DNA of 64,000 nt from Pseudomonas sp. GD03858 (lineage in GTDB: Bacteria; Pseudomonadota; Gammaproteobacteria; Pseudomonadales; Pseudomonadaceae). Under the pieces are notes generated by a model. The model was not told where the DNA came from. It saw only the letters and a list, made by a program, of their open reading frames with translations, and did not search any database. Both the position numbers and the translations under genes were made by a program. The stretch is taken from NCBI RefSeq assembly GCF_029840925.1, contig NZ_JAOCDM010000013.1, positions 1 to 64,000 on the forward strand, in the 5' to 3' direction. Below, piece by piece: positions 6,831 through 14,969 of the stretch (position 1 is its first letter; each line of letters starts with the position of its first letter).

Positions 6831-8570
6831 ATGAACCTTGATACAGCCAATGCTGGCCCATTCGCGGGCAATGCGTTGCCCACGGAGCCTGTGGGAGCGG
6901 GTTTACCCGCGAATGGGCCCCAGGCCTACCCCCGCGAACTGCTCACCCAGGCCCGCGCCGACGCCAGCGACGAGCGCTTGCTCGCCCGCCTCGAACGCCT
7001 GAGTGGCGACACCCCCGCGACCTTCCTCCAGCGCCTGGCCACCACCCTGCATTACCCCGCCTTCGACAGTCAGGCGCTGTTCGCCAGCCAGCCACACTTC
7101 GAACGAATCAGCCTGGCCCAATGCCTGAAGCGCGAATTCGCCCTGATCGAGCAGGGCGGCGAGCTGATCGGCGTGTTCGCCGACCCCTTCGACAGCGCCC
7201 GCCTGGCCTGGATCGACGACTGCCTGCAAGGCGCGCCGCTGTACCTGGCCCACGCCGCCGACCTGGCCGCGTTTCTCGCTCGCCACGAAGAGAGCTTCCA
7301 CGCGGTCGACGCGCTGGGCCAGGACGGCGAGGCCAGCAGTGAGGTCGATCCGCTGCAACGCCTGTCCCTGACCAGCATCAGCGAAGACCAGAGCCGTGTG
7401 GTCAAGCTGGTCAACTCCACGCTCTACGACGCCCTCAAGCTGCATGCCAGCGATATCCACCTGGGCATGACCGGCCAGGGCCTGAGCATCAAGTACCGCA
7501 TCGACGGCGTGCTCAACGGCGCCGTCAAGGCCGCTGGCAGCGGGTTCGCCGAGCAGGTGATCTCGCGCATCAAGGTGATGGCCGAGCTGGACATCGGCGA
7601 GAAGCGCGTACCCCAGGACGGCCGCTTCAAGGTGGCCGTCGGCGAGCGGCAGATAGACTTTCGTGTGTCGATCATGCCGAGCATCTTCGGCGAGGACGCG
7701 GTGCTGCGGGTGCTGGACAAGCAGGACCTGGCCGACCAGGTCAGCGGCGTGCAGCTGCAGGCCCTGGGCTTCGAGGCGCACACCTTGCGCGCCCTGCGCC
7801 GGTTGGCCGGCGAACCCTACGGCATGATCCTGGTCACCGGCCCCACCGGCAGCGGCAAGACCACCACCTTGTACGCCATGCTCAGCGAGATCAACCATGG
7901 CACCGACAAGATCATCACCATCGAGGACCCGGTCGAGTACCAGCTGCCCGGCGTGCTGCAGATCCCGGTCAATGAGAAGAAGGGCCTGACCTTCGCCCGT
8001 GGCCTGCGTTCGATCCTGCGCCATGACCCGGACAAGATCCTGGTCGGCGAGATCCGTGACCCGGATACCGCGCAGATCGCCGTGCAGTCCGCGCTCACCG
8101 GTCACCTGGTGTTCACCACCATCCACGCCAACAACGTGTTCGACGTGATCGGCCGCTTCAGCCAGATGCAGGTCGACCCCTACAGCTTCGTCTCGGCGCT
8201 CAACGCCGTGCTGGCCCAGCGCCTGGTGCGTCTGGCTTGCCCGCACTGCGCGGTGGCCTGCGAGCCCGACGACGAACTGCTGGCCGCCTCGGGCCTGACC
8301 CGCGAGGCGATCGTCGGCTGGCACTTCGTGCGCGCCCAGGGCTGCGGGCAGTGCCGGGGCAGCGGTTATCGCGGGCGCAGCGCGATTGCCGAGCTGCTGC
8401 ACCTGGACGACGACCTGCGGCAGATGATCGTCGAACGCCGCCCCCTTTCACAGATCAAGCAGCTGGCCTGCCAACGTGGCCTGCGCCTGTTGCGCGCCTC
8501 GGCCCTGGACCTGGTCCGCGCGGGTCGCACCACGCTCGAGGAGATCAACCGTGTCACATTTATCGCCTGA
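6831..8570 (+). CDS. gspE: GspE/PilB-family secretion ATPase
   Basis: 579 residues, the motor ATPase of type II secretion and type IV pili, working at the inner membrane. Visible parts are an N-terminal domain (about 30-170), Walker A GPTGSGKTT at about 337-345, an Asp box with IEDPVEY, Walker B ILVGEIRD, a His box (FTTIHANN), and a four-cysteine zinc site (CPHC near 470, CGQC near 505). All catalytic motifs are intact. Residues 9-30 are encoded by a REP element, and no better start lies downstream. The next gene starts inside its 3' end. No GspF platform protein, the usual partner of this ATPase, follows. Confidence 0.92.
   Translation: MNLDTANAGPFAGNALPTEPVGAGLPANGPQAYPRELLTQARADASDERLLARLERLSGDTPATFLQRLATTLHYPAFDSQALFASQPHFERISLAQCLKREFALIEQGGELIGVFADPFDSARLAWIDDCLQGAPLYLAHAADLAAFLARHEESFHAVDALGQDGEASSEVDPLQRLSLTSISEDQSRVVKLVNSTLYDALKLHASDIHLGMTGQGLSIKYRIDGVLNGAVKAAGSGFAEQVISRIKVMAELDIGEKRVPQDGRFKVAVGERQIDFRVSIMPSIFGEDAVLRVLDKQDLADQVSGVQLQALGFEAHTLRALRRLAGEPYGMILVTGPTGSGKTTTLYAMLSEINHGTDKIITIEDPVEYQLPGVLQIPVNEKKGLTFARGLRSILRHDPDKILVGEIRDPDTAQIAVQSALTGHLVFTTIHANNVFDVIGRFSQMQVDPYSFVSALNAVLAQRLVRLACPHCAVACEPDDELLAASGLTREAIVGWHFVRAQGCGQCRGSGYRGRSAIAELLHLDDDLRQMIVERRPLSQIKQLACQRGLRLLRASALDLVRAGRTTLEEINRVTFIA
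6855..6919 (+). repeat. REP element inside the 5' end of gspE
   Basis: Inverted arms GGCCCATTCGCGGG and CCCGCGAATGGGCC enclose the class core GTGGGAGCGGGTTTACCCGC. The element is translated as residues 9-30 of GspE (GPFAGN to ANGP). The same core is extragenic at 31425-31513 and 57936-57990. Confidence 0.85.
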
Positions 8571-9333
8571 TCGGTATTGCGCGGTGCTCGGCGCCGAAGG
8601 TGTCGGCCTGGGTCGCTGGCAGGGCCAGCGTCATCAATGGCTGGGTAGTCGCGGGTTCAGCTGCGAGGCGGCGCAGCCGGCCTGGGCCGCGGCCCTGGAA
8701 ACCCTGGCCGGGTTGCTCGATGAGCATGCGCTGCGCGGCGCGCAACTGCGCGTGCTGTTATCGGCCCGCTACAGCCGCTTCTGCCTGGTGCCCTGGAGCG
8801 ACGCCATCGCTCATCCTCGCGAGCTGGACGCCTATGCCCGAGCCTGCTTCGAGACCCTCTACGGCCAGACACTGCACGACTGGCGCATCGTCCTGTCGCC
8901 GGAACCGGCCGGTGCCGCGCGCATCGCCACCGCGTTGCCCGAGGCGCTGCTGCAGGGGCTGCACAGCCTGGGCCAGGCCAGTCGGCTGAGCCTGCGCTCG
9001 GTACAGCCTTACCTGATGGCTGCGTACAATCGCTGCTCGGCGCAACTGACCCAGGGCGACTTTCTCTTCGTGCTGGCCGAGCCGCGCCGCAGCGTCTTGC
9101 TGCTGGCTGCCGGAGGCCTGTGGCAGCAGGTGCTGGCCCAGGGCTGCGCGGATAACGACCAGGCCCTGCAGGCGCTGATCGAACGCACCTGCGAGCTTTA
9201 CGGCGAGCAGGTGCCACGGGTTTACCTGCACGCGCCAGGGCGCGCCGCGCCATCGAGCCTTGCCGCCGTGCAACTGTGCGCGCCGGTCGCCGAGGCCGAC
9301 CCGCTGTGCGCCATGTGGCGGGCGGTGGCCTGA
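8551..9333 (+). CDS. PilM-like secretion-system component
   Basis: 260 residues, starting at GTG 8551 inside the end of gspE. Similarity to PilM or the cytoplasmic part of GspL is inferred mainly from position: it lies between the ATPase gene and PilN- and PilO-like genes, the order seen in type IV pilus and mannose-sensitive haemagglutinin systems. It has no signal peptide or membrane helix, so it should be cytoplasmic and peripheral to the membrane. It is shorter than canonical PilM (about 350) and no clear actin-type ATP motif is visible, so it may be a degenerate scaffold. Confidence 0.6.
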   Translation: MSHLSPDRYCAVLGAEGVGLGRWQGQRHQWLGSRGFSCEAAQPAWAAALETLAGLLDEHALRGAQLRVLLSARYSRFCLVPWSDAIAHPRELDAYARACFETLYGQTLHDWRIVLSPEPAGAARIATALPEALLQGLHSLGQASRLSLRSVQPYLMAAYNRCSAQLTQGDFLFVLAEPRRSVLLLAAGGLWQQVLAQGCADNDQALQALIERTCELYGEQVPRVYLHAPGRAAPSSLAAVQLCAPVAEADPLCAMWRAVA

Positions 9334-9334
9334 C

Positions 9335-9877
9335 ATGCGCCGCCTCGACCTGGAATTCCAGCCTCGCCAGAGCGGCCCGCTGGCCTGGGTACTGTTGGCA
9401 TTGTCGTTGGCCGTGCTGGCACTGCTGCTGCTTGCCCAACAGCGCCTGCTCGGCGAGCAGGCGGACCTGCAAGGGCGGGTCCAGCAGCTGGAGCTCAAGC
9501 TCGGCCGCCGCCCGGCGAGCGCCGTCGCGCCAAGCAGCGCGATGGTTCGCGAGCAGGCCGAGCGCCTGGCGCAGATGCGCAGTGTCTCGTTGCAGCTGCA
9601 GCGGCCCTGGCAGCAACTGTTCGCCATGCTCGAGGCGATGCCGCAAGAGCATGTCGCACTGCTCAGCCTCACCCCCGATGCGCGCAAGGGCCAGGTCCGC
9701 ATCAGCGCCGAAGCGCGCAACCTCGAAGCCATGCTGCAGTACCACCAGCGCCTGGAACGCAGCGCCGAGCTGTCCGACGTGTCGCTGCTCAACCATGAGG
9801 TGATGACCGGGCAACCCGAGCATCCGGTGCGCTTCAACCTCACCGCCACCTGGGAGACCGACCATGCGCGTCCCTAG
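9335..9877 (+). CDS. PilN-like inner-membrane protein
   Basis: 180 residues: a short cytoplasmic start (MRRLDLEFQ), one membrane helix (about 15-35, LAWVLLALSLAVLALLLL), a coiled-coil segment (about 36-65), and a periplasmic ferredoxin-like domain. This is the layout of PilN and of the C-terminal half of GspL. ATG 9335 follows the previous stop by one base, and the end overlaps the next gene by 14 bases. It would bridge the PilM-like protein to the PilO-like protein. Confidence 0.7.
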   Translation: MRRLDLEFQPRQSGPLAWVLLALSLAVLALLLLAQQRLLGEQADLQGRVQQLELKLGRRPASAVAPSSAMVREQAERLAQMRSVSLQLQRPWQQLFAMLEAMPQEHVALLSLTPDARKGQVRISAEARNLEAMLQYHQRLERSAELSDVSLLNHEVMTGQPEHPVRFNLTATWETDHARP

Positions 9878-10415
9878 CCTGATTGTTCATGAAGCGGCCC
9901 GGCGCCTGGGCCGGGCAGGGCTGGCCGCCGTGCTGGTCGCCAGCCTGGCGCTGAGCGTGGCGGTGGCGCTCGTGCTGCCGCAGTGGCAGACCGTGCGCGA
10001 GCTGCGCGCCAGCGAGGCCGACGCCAGCGCCCAGGTGCGGCGCCTTGAGCGCGGCGAGTTGAAGGTCCAGGCCAAGCCCGAACAACAAGCCCTGGATGAC
10101 CTGCGCCAGCAGTTGCCGGGCCAGCCTCAGGCCAGCGAACTGATCGAGCGCCTGTACCAGCTGGCCAGCGCCGAGCGCATCAGCCTGGCGCGTGGCGAGT
10201 ATGCCCTGGGCGTGGACCCGAAGACCCAGCTGGCGCGTTACCAGATCGTCCTGCCGGTGCGAGGCAGCTACCCGCAGATCCGGGGCTTTCTCAGGGCACT
10301 GCCCGGTCAGCTGCCGGCGCTGGTGCTGGAGGACCTTGAGCTGCAGCGCAAGCGGATCGGTGATCGGGAGCTGACCGGTCGTGTGCGCATGACCCTTTAC
10401 CTGTCGAGGTCGTGA
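9864..10415 (+). CDS. PilO/GspM-like inner-membrane protein
   Basis: 183 residues: one membrane helix (about 18-38, LAAVLVASLALSVAVALVLP), a coiled coil (about 45-85), then a ferredoxin-like periplasmic domain with the PilO-type segment LPVRGSYPQIRGFLRALPGQ. PilN and PilO form a heterodimer in the inner membrane. The gene overlaps the preceding one by 14 bases and the following one at TGATG. Confidence 0.75.
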   Translation: MRVPSLIVHEAARRLGRAGLAAVLVASLALSVAVALVLPQWQTVRELRASEADASAQVRRLERGELKVQAKPEQQALDDLRQQLPGQPQASELIERLYQLASAERISLARGEYALGVDPKTQLARYQIVLPVRGSYPQIRGFLRALPGQLPALVLEDLELQRKRIGDRELTGRVRMTLYLSRS

Positions 10416-10921
10416 TGAACGCAAAGCGCGCGGTGACATGGGCCGGGTTCCTGGGGGTGAGCGCAGCGCTCGCCTGGGCACCGGGGCATTGGTTCGGCCT
10501 GGTGGAGGACGAGGTGGCTGGCCCGATCGCGGGGCAAGCCCGCTCCCACAATGCATCCATTGCCCAGGTGGGAGCGGGCTTGCCCCGCGATGAGGCCGCC
10601 AGCCCTTCACGCGACCTGTTCCCCAGCCAGCAATGGACCCCCACGCAAACCTTGGCCACCGTCACCGAACAACCCGTGGCCGCCGCCCCGGTGGTGGCCG
10701 CGCCCACGGCCCCGGCCTTGCCTTTCCAGTTCATCGGCCGCCTGGGCGATCGCGACGATCTGCAGGTCTTCCTGCAAAGCGGCGACAAGCTCTACGTCGT
10801 GCGTCAAGGCGACGTGATCGACGACACCTACCGTCTGGACCGCGTTTCGGCCACCGAGTTGAACCTGGTCTACCTGCCACTGCATCAGCCACAGACCCTG
10901 TCTGTCGGGAGCGCGCCATGA
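10415..10921 (+). CDS. GspC/PilP-like alignment protein with REP-encoded linker
   Basis: 168 residues. One membrane helix (about 6-27) is followed by a linker rich in Ala and Pro, and a C-terminal domain (about 108-165, from FQFIGRLGDRDDLQVFL) that resembles the homology region by which GspC or PilP contacts the secretin. Homologues are often given an obscure secretion-system-X name. Residues 36-61 are encoded exactly by a REP pair of 78 bases, so this linker is repeat-derived. The start at ATG 10415 overlaps the previous stop; GTG 10412 is possible. Confidence 0.7.
   Translation: MNAKRAVTWAGFLGVSAALAWAPGHWFGLVEDEVAGPIAGQARSHNASIAQVGAGLPRDEAASPSRDLFPSQQWTPTQTLATVTEQPVAAAPVVAAPTAPALPFQFIGRLGDRDDLQVFLQSGDKLYVVRQGDVIDDTYRLDRVSATELNLVYLPLHQPQTLSVGSAP
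10520..10597 (+). repeat. REP pair in frame inside the gspC-like gene
   Basis: Arms GGCCCGATCGCGGGGCAAGC and GCTTGCCCCGCGATGAGGCC flank a short spacer. It is 78 bases long, a multiple of three, and begins on a codon boundary, encoding 26 residues without a stop. REP elements normally sit between genes. Confidence 0.9.
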
Positions 10922-12783
10922 AACCGTCGAAGTTGTGCAAGCCTGCGCCGTTCGTGCTTCTGGCCCTGTGCGTGGCCATTGCCGGATGTGGCTCCAGCGC
11001 CGCGCGCAAGGACAGCCAGGACCTGATCAAGGAAGGCCAGTACGAAGCCGGCATCGCTCGCCTCGAAGAAGCCCTGCGCGAGGATCCGCGTGACACCGAG
11101 CTGAACCTGGCCCTGGCCCATGGCCGCCAGGCGGCCGTCGAAGCCCTGCTTGCCCAGGCCGACAGCGACCGCATCCGTCACGACTTCGCCGGCGCGCGCA
11201 TGGGCTATGGCCGGGTGCTGACCCTCGAGGCGAACAACCGCCGCGCCCAGGAGGGCATCCGCCAGCTGGAGCTGATGCGCACCCTGGATGAGCGCGTCGC
11301 CCTCGGCCAGGCGGCGCTGCGCCAGGGCGACCTGTTCGGCGCCGAACGCTACATGCGCGAAGTGCTGCGCCTGGACCCGCAGAACCAGAAGGGCCAGATG
11401 CTGCGCAGCGACATCGAGAATGTCCAGGCGCGCACCGCCACGCCGTACCCGCAACTGCGCAGCAAGCTGGAACGTCCGGTCACCCTGGAGTTTCGCGATG
11501 CCAACCTCAAGACCATCTTCGAGGTGCTGGCCCAGGTCGCCGGCATCAACTTCATCTTCGACAAGGATCTGCGCCCGGACATGAAGGCGACCATCTTCGT
11601 GCGCGAAGTGCGCATCGAGGACGCGGTGGCCCTGCTGCTGGAGCAGAACCAGCTGCACCAGAAGATCGTCAATGACAACACCCTGCTGATCTATCCGGAC
11701 TCGCCGCAGAAGACCAAGGATTACCAGGAGCTGGTCATGCGCACCTTCTACCTGACCAGCATCGACGCCAACACTGCGCTGAACATGGTCAAGACCATGC
11801 TCAAGACCCGCGACGTGTTCGTCGACGAGCGCCTCAACACACTGACCATGCGCGACACCCCCGACGCCGTGCGCATGGCCGAGAAGCTGCTGCAGTCCCA
11901 GGACCAGTCCAACCCCGAGGTGGTGCTGGAAGTGGAGGTGATGGAGGTGGCCCGCTCGCGCATCCTCGACCTCGGCCTGCAATGGCCCAATACCTTCGGC
12001 CTGCTGAGCAACGACGGCAAGCCCGTCAGCGTGCTCGACCAGCTGCGCGGCATCAACTCCAGCCGCATCAGCATCGCACCGGCCCCGCAGGCCAAGATCA
12101 ATGCCGCGGACAAGGACATCAACACCCTGGCCAGCCCGGTGATTCGCGTCAGCAACCGTGAGCAGGCGCGCATCCACATCGGCCAGCGCGTGCCGATCAT
12201 CAGCGCGACCTCGGTGCCCTCGACCCAGGGGCCGGTGATCACCGAAAGCGTCACCTACCTGGATGTCGGCCTCAAGCTCGAAGTCCAGCCCACGGTGCAC
12301 CTGAACAACGAAGTGGCGATCAAGGTGGCGCTGGAGGTGAGCAACGCCACGCCGCTGGAGGCGACCCGCCAGGGCACCATCCCGGTCCAGGTCGATACCC
12401 GCAACGCCCAGACCAGCCTGCGCTTGCACGATGGCGAGACCCAGGTGCTGGCGGGCCTGGTGCGCAACGACAAGACCGGCAATGGCAACAAGATCCCGGG
12501 GTTGGGCGACATTCCGGGCCTGGGCCGGCTGTTCGGCAGCAACCATGACGAGACCAGCAAGTCCGAACTGGTCCTGGCCATCACCCCGCGCATTGTGCGC
12601 AACCTGCCCTACCAGAGCCCGTCGGACATGGAGTTCGCCACCGGCACCGAGTCGAGCCTGCAGGTGCGCCAACTGGCCCAGCCGGTGCCCGCCAGCGCCG
12701 CGCCCACCGAGGCTCCGGGCGAGGCGCCGCTGGTGCAAGGCCAGGTGGCCGCGGTGCCTGCAGGCGCGGGGGCACGGCCATGA
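10918..12783 (+). CDS. gspD: GspD-family secretin lipoprotein
   Basis: 621 residues, the outer-membrane channel of the system. A lipoprotein signal ends at the lipobox IAGC (about residues 20-23). A TPR-like helical region follows (about 30-170, KEGQYEAGIARLEEALREDP), which classical GspD lacks but some Tad and type IV pilus secretins have. Next come the N0/N1 domains (from about 190, LEFRDANLKTIFEVLAQVAG), and the secretin core with VPIISATS and the conserved end GDIPGLGRLFGS. Ser, Ala and Pro dominate the tail. Its lipidation suggests no separate pilotin is needed. It overlaps both neighbours by 4 bases. Confidence 0.9.
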   Translation: MKPSKLCKPAPFVLLALCVAIAGCGSSAARKDSQDLIKEGQYEAGIARLEEALREDPRDTELNLALAHGRQAAVEALLAQADSDRIRHDFAGARMGYGRVLTLEANNRRAQEGIRQLELMRTLDERVALGQAALRQGDLFGAERYMREVLRLDPQNQKGQMLRSDIENVQARTATPYPQLRSKLERPVTLEFRDANLKTIFEVLAQVAGINFIFDKDLRPDMKATIFVREVRIEDAVALLLEQNQLHQKIVNDNTLLIYPDSPQKTKDYQELVMRTFYLTSIDANTALNMVKTMLKTRDVFVDERLNTLTMRDTPDAVRMAEKLLQSQDQSNPEVVLEVEVMEVARSRILDLGLQWPNTFGLLSNDGKPVSVLDQLRGINSSRISIAPAPQAKINAADKDINTLASPVIRVSNREQARIHIGQRVPIISATSVPSTQGPVITESVTYLDVGLKLEVQPTVHLNNEVAIKVALEVSNATPLEATRQGTIPVQVDTRNAQTSLRLHDGETQVLAGLVRNDKTGNGNKIPGLGDIPGLGRLFGSNHDETSKSELVLAITPRIVRNLPYQSPSDMEFATGTESSLQVRQLAQPVPASAAPTEAPGEAPLVQGQVAAVPAGAGARP

Positions 12784-13253
12784 AACGCCGGCAACGGGGC
12801 TTCAGCCTGATCGAGGTGGTGCTGACCCTGGCGCTGCTCGGCTTGCTCGCCAGCATGGCCGCGCCGCTGACCGAAACCGTGGTGCGCCGCGGCAAGGAAC
12901 AGCAACTGCGCGAGGCGCTGTACCAGATCCGCGATGCCATCGATGCCTACAAGCGCGCCTTCGATGCCGGCTACATCGAGAAGCGCCTGAACGCCAGCGG
13001 CTACCCGCCGAACCTGCAGGTGCTGGTGGACGGCGTGCGCGATGTGCGCAGCGCCAAGGGCGCCAAGTTCTATTTCCTGCGGCGCATTCCCCACGACCCG
13101 CTGCGCAGTGCCAAGCCCGACGACGAGGGTGGCTGGGGCCTGCGCGCCTACGACAGCAGCGCGGACAACCCACGGGAAGGCCAGGACGTGTTCGACGTGT
13201 ACTCCAAGGCCAGCGGCAAGGGCCTGAACAATGTGCCTTACGGGCAATGGTGA
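12780..13253 (+). CDS. type II secretion pseudopilin (GspG-like)
   Basis: 157 residues. The class III signal RQRG|FSLIEVVLTLALLG has the conserved Glu5 and should be cut by the prepilin peptidase encoded elsewhere. The C-terminal domain holds GspG-like elements (PHDPLRSAKPDDEGGWGLR and YDSS). The gene overlaps gspD by 4 bases. It is the first of three pseudopilins and, with the next, probably builds the body of the pseudopilus. Confidence 0.85.
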   Translation: MKRRQRGFSLIEVVLTLALLGLLASMAAPLTETVVRRGKEQQLREALYQIRDAIDAYKRAFDAGYIEKRLNASGYPPNLQVLVDGVRDVRSAKGAKFYFLRRIPHDPLRSAKPDDEGGWGLRAYDSSADNPREGQDVFDVYSKASGKGLNNVPYGQW

Positions 13254-13258
13254 CGGCG

Positions 13259-13633
13259 ATGAAAGCGAGCAAAGGCTTCACCCTCATCGAGCTGCTGGTG
13301 GTCATGGCGATCATCGCCACCCTGATGACCATCGCCATGCCGAAGTACTTCAACAGCCTGGAGGCATCCCGCGAGGCCACTCTGCGCCAGAGCCTGGCGG
13401 TGCTGCGCGAGGCGCTGGACCACTACTACGGCGACACCGGGCGCTACCCCGAATCCCTGGAGCAACTGGTGGAACAGCGCTACCTGCGCAACACACCGCT
13501 CGACCCGATCACCGAACGCCGCGATGCCTGGCAACTGCTGCCACCCCCCGAGGGCGTGGCGGGCGGGGTCGCCGACATCAAGAGCGGAGCCACCGGGAGG
13601 GCACGCGATGGCAGCCTCTATGCCCAATGGTGA
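13259..13633 (+). CDS. GspG-like major pseudopilin
   Basis: 124 residues, close in size to canonical GspG. The signal MKASKG|FTLIELLVVMAIIATL is textbook, with Glu5 present. The segment LDHYYGDTGRYPESLEQLVE and DPITERRDAWQL match the GspG core, including the region that binds calcium in family members. The start could also be 13247 or 13250, in the same frame. This is the likeliest main subunit of the pseudopilus. Confidence 0.85.
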   Translation: MKASKGFTLIELLVVMAIIATLMTIAMPKYFNSLEASREATLRQSLAVLREALDHYYGDTGRYPESLEQLVEQRYLRNTPLDPITERRDAWQLLPPPEGVAGGVADIKSGATGRARDGSLYAQW

Positions 13634-14129
13634 AGCGGGTTTCACCTACCTGGGCGTGTTGCTGCTGATCGCCGTCAGCAGTGTGGCCCTGGCCGCCACC
13701 GGCACCTTGTGGGCCACCAGTGCGCAGCGCGAGCGCGAGCGCCAGCTGCTCTGGGTCGGTGGCCAGTACGCCCAGGCCCTGCGCAGCTACTACCGCGCAT
13801 CGCCCGGCCTTGCCCAGTACCCGCGTGACCTGGGCGAGCTGGTGGAGGACAACCGCTTCCCGTCGCCACAACGCCATCTGCGCCGCCTGTATCCGGACCC
13901 GCTGGCGGGTGCCGACGGCTGGGGCCTGCTGCGTTCGGTCGACGGGCGCATCACCGGGGTGTACAGCCGCTCGAGCGGCGCGCCGCTCAAACGCAGCGGT
14001 TTCGATGCCCAGTGGAGCGGCTTCGAGGGGTTGGAGCGCTACAGCGACTGGCAGTTCGTCGCCGAGCAGGCCTTCGCCGAGAGCGCCAGCGGCGCCCGTC
14101 GCCACGCAGGCCCAGGAGACGCGCCATGA
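13608..14129 (+). CDS. minor pseudopilin lacking Glu5
   Basis: 173 residues. ATG 13608 is fixed by the ribosome site GGGAGG 7 bases upstream. The processing site is EAG|FTYLGVLLLIAVSS: the fifth mature residue is Gly instead of Glu, as in tip pseudopilins such as GspK. The rest keeps the GspG-like layout (SYYRASPGLAQYPRDLGEL, then PDPLAGADGWGL). It overlaps the previous gene by 26 bases and csgE by 4. A tip or initiator role is inferred from the missing Glu5. Confidence 0.75.
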   Translation: MAASMPNGEAGFTYLGVLLLIAVSSVALAATGTLWATSAQRERERQLLWVGGQYAQALRSYYRASPGLAQYPRDLGELVEDNRFPSPQRHLRRLYPDPLAGADGWGLLRSVDGRITGVYSRSSGAPLKRSGFDAQWSGFEGLERYSDWQFVAEQAFAESASGARRHAGPGDAP

Positions 14130-14521
14130 AACGCCTGGCCATGCTGATCTGCCTGTGCCTGACCCTGCTGCAAGGGCAGGCGCGCGCCGGACAGGAGGAC
14201 GAGATGATGGGCTTCATCGTCGACAACACCATCTCGCACATTGGCCACGACTTCTACTCCGCCTTCAGCGACCGGCTGCACGCCACCAGCCGGCTGGATT
14301 TCAACCTGGTGGTGCGCGAACGCCCGGATGCCCGCTGGGGCAGCCTGGTGACCGTGGAGTACGAACGCGAGGTGCTGTACCGGCGCTTCCTGCCGCCCAG
14401 TACCACGCAACTCAAGGACGAGGCCATCGCGGCCGCCGACCTGGTCCGTCAGCAGATCATCCAGCGCAAGTTGCAACGGCTGCTGCAGGACACAACCGAT
14501 CTGGAGAGGGATGAGCTATGA
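14126..14521 (+). CDS. csgE: curli export gatekeeper CsgE
   Basis: 131 residues with a signal peptide (LAMLICLCLTLLQGQARA). Family hallmarks are visible: DNTISHIGHDFYSAFSD, then RERPDARWGS, and the end DLERDEL, which parallels DLAHDEF of the Escherichia coli protein. CsgE caps the periplasmic side of the CsgG channel and selects amyloid subunits for export. It overlaps the last pseudopilin gene by 4 bases and csgF by 4, so it is part of the same translation-coupled operon. Confidence 0.95.
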   Translation: MKRLAMLICLCLTLLQGQARAGQEDEMMGFIVDNTISHIGHDFYSAFSDRLHATSRLDFNLVVRERPDARWGSLVTVEYEREVLYRRFLPPSTTQLKDEAIAAADLVRQQIIQRKLQRLLQDTTDLERDEL

Positions 14522-14937
14522 GCAACCCCATGCTGCAACGTTTCGCCGCCTGCCTGCTGGCCGCGAGCCTCGGTGGCCAGGCCCTGGCCACGGAACTGGT
14601 ACACACCCCGGTCAACCCGGCCTTCGGCGGCAACCCGCTCAATGGTGCCTACCTGCTCAACAACGCCCAGGCGCAGAACGACTACGACGACCCCGACCTC
14701 AAGGATCGGGCCTCGGCGTTCACCGGCACCTCGGCCCTGGAGCGCTTCAGCAACCAGCTCGAATCGCGCCTGCTGGGCCAGCTGCTGGACAACATCGGCA
14801 ACGGCAAGACCGGCAGCATGGCCACCGACGCCTTCCTGATCGATGTCATCGACGACTCAGGAGCGCTGAGCATCAAGGTCACCGACCGGGCCACGGGGGA
14901 AGTGTCGATCATCGAGGTCAGCGGCCTGAACCCCTGA
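14518..14937 (+). CDS. csgF: curli surface assembly factor CsgF
   Basis: 139 residues with a signal peptide ending near GQALA. The conserved N-terminal stretch NPAFGGNPLNGAYLLNNAQA, which in known CsgF inserts into the CsgG pore, is intact, as is the end VTDRATGEVSIIEVSGLNP. CsgF sits on the outer face of CsgG and couples secretion to nucleation by CsgB. No csgB or csgA is present in the window. Confidence 0.95.
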   Translation: MSNPMLQRFAACLLAASLGGQALATELVHTPVNPAFGGNPLNGAYLLNNAQAQNDYDDPDLKDRASAFTGTSALERFSNQLESRLLGQLLDNIGNGKTGSMATDAFLIDVIDDSGALSIKVTDRATGEVSIIEVSGLNP

Positions 14938-14969
14938 GAGGGACGGGTCTTTACCGGGGAGAGAACACC

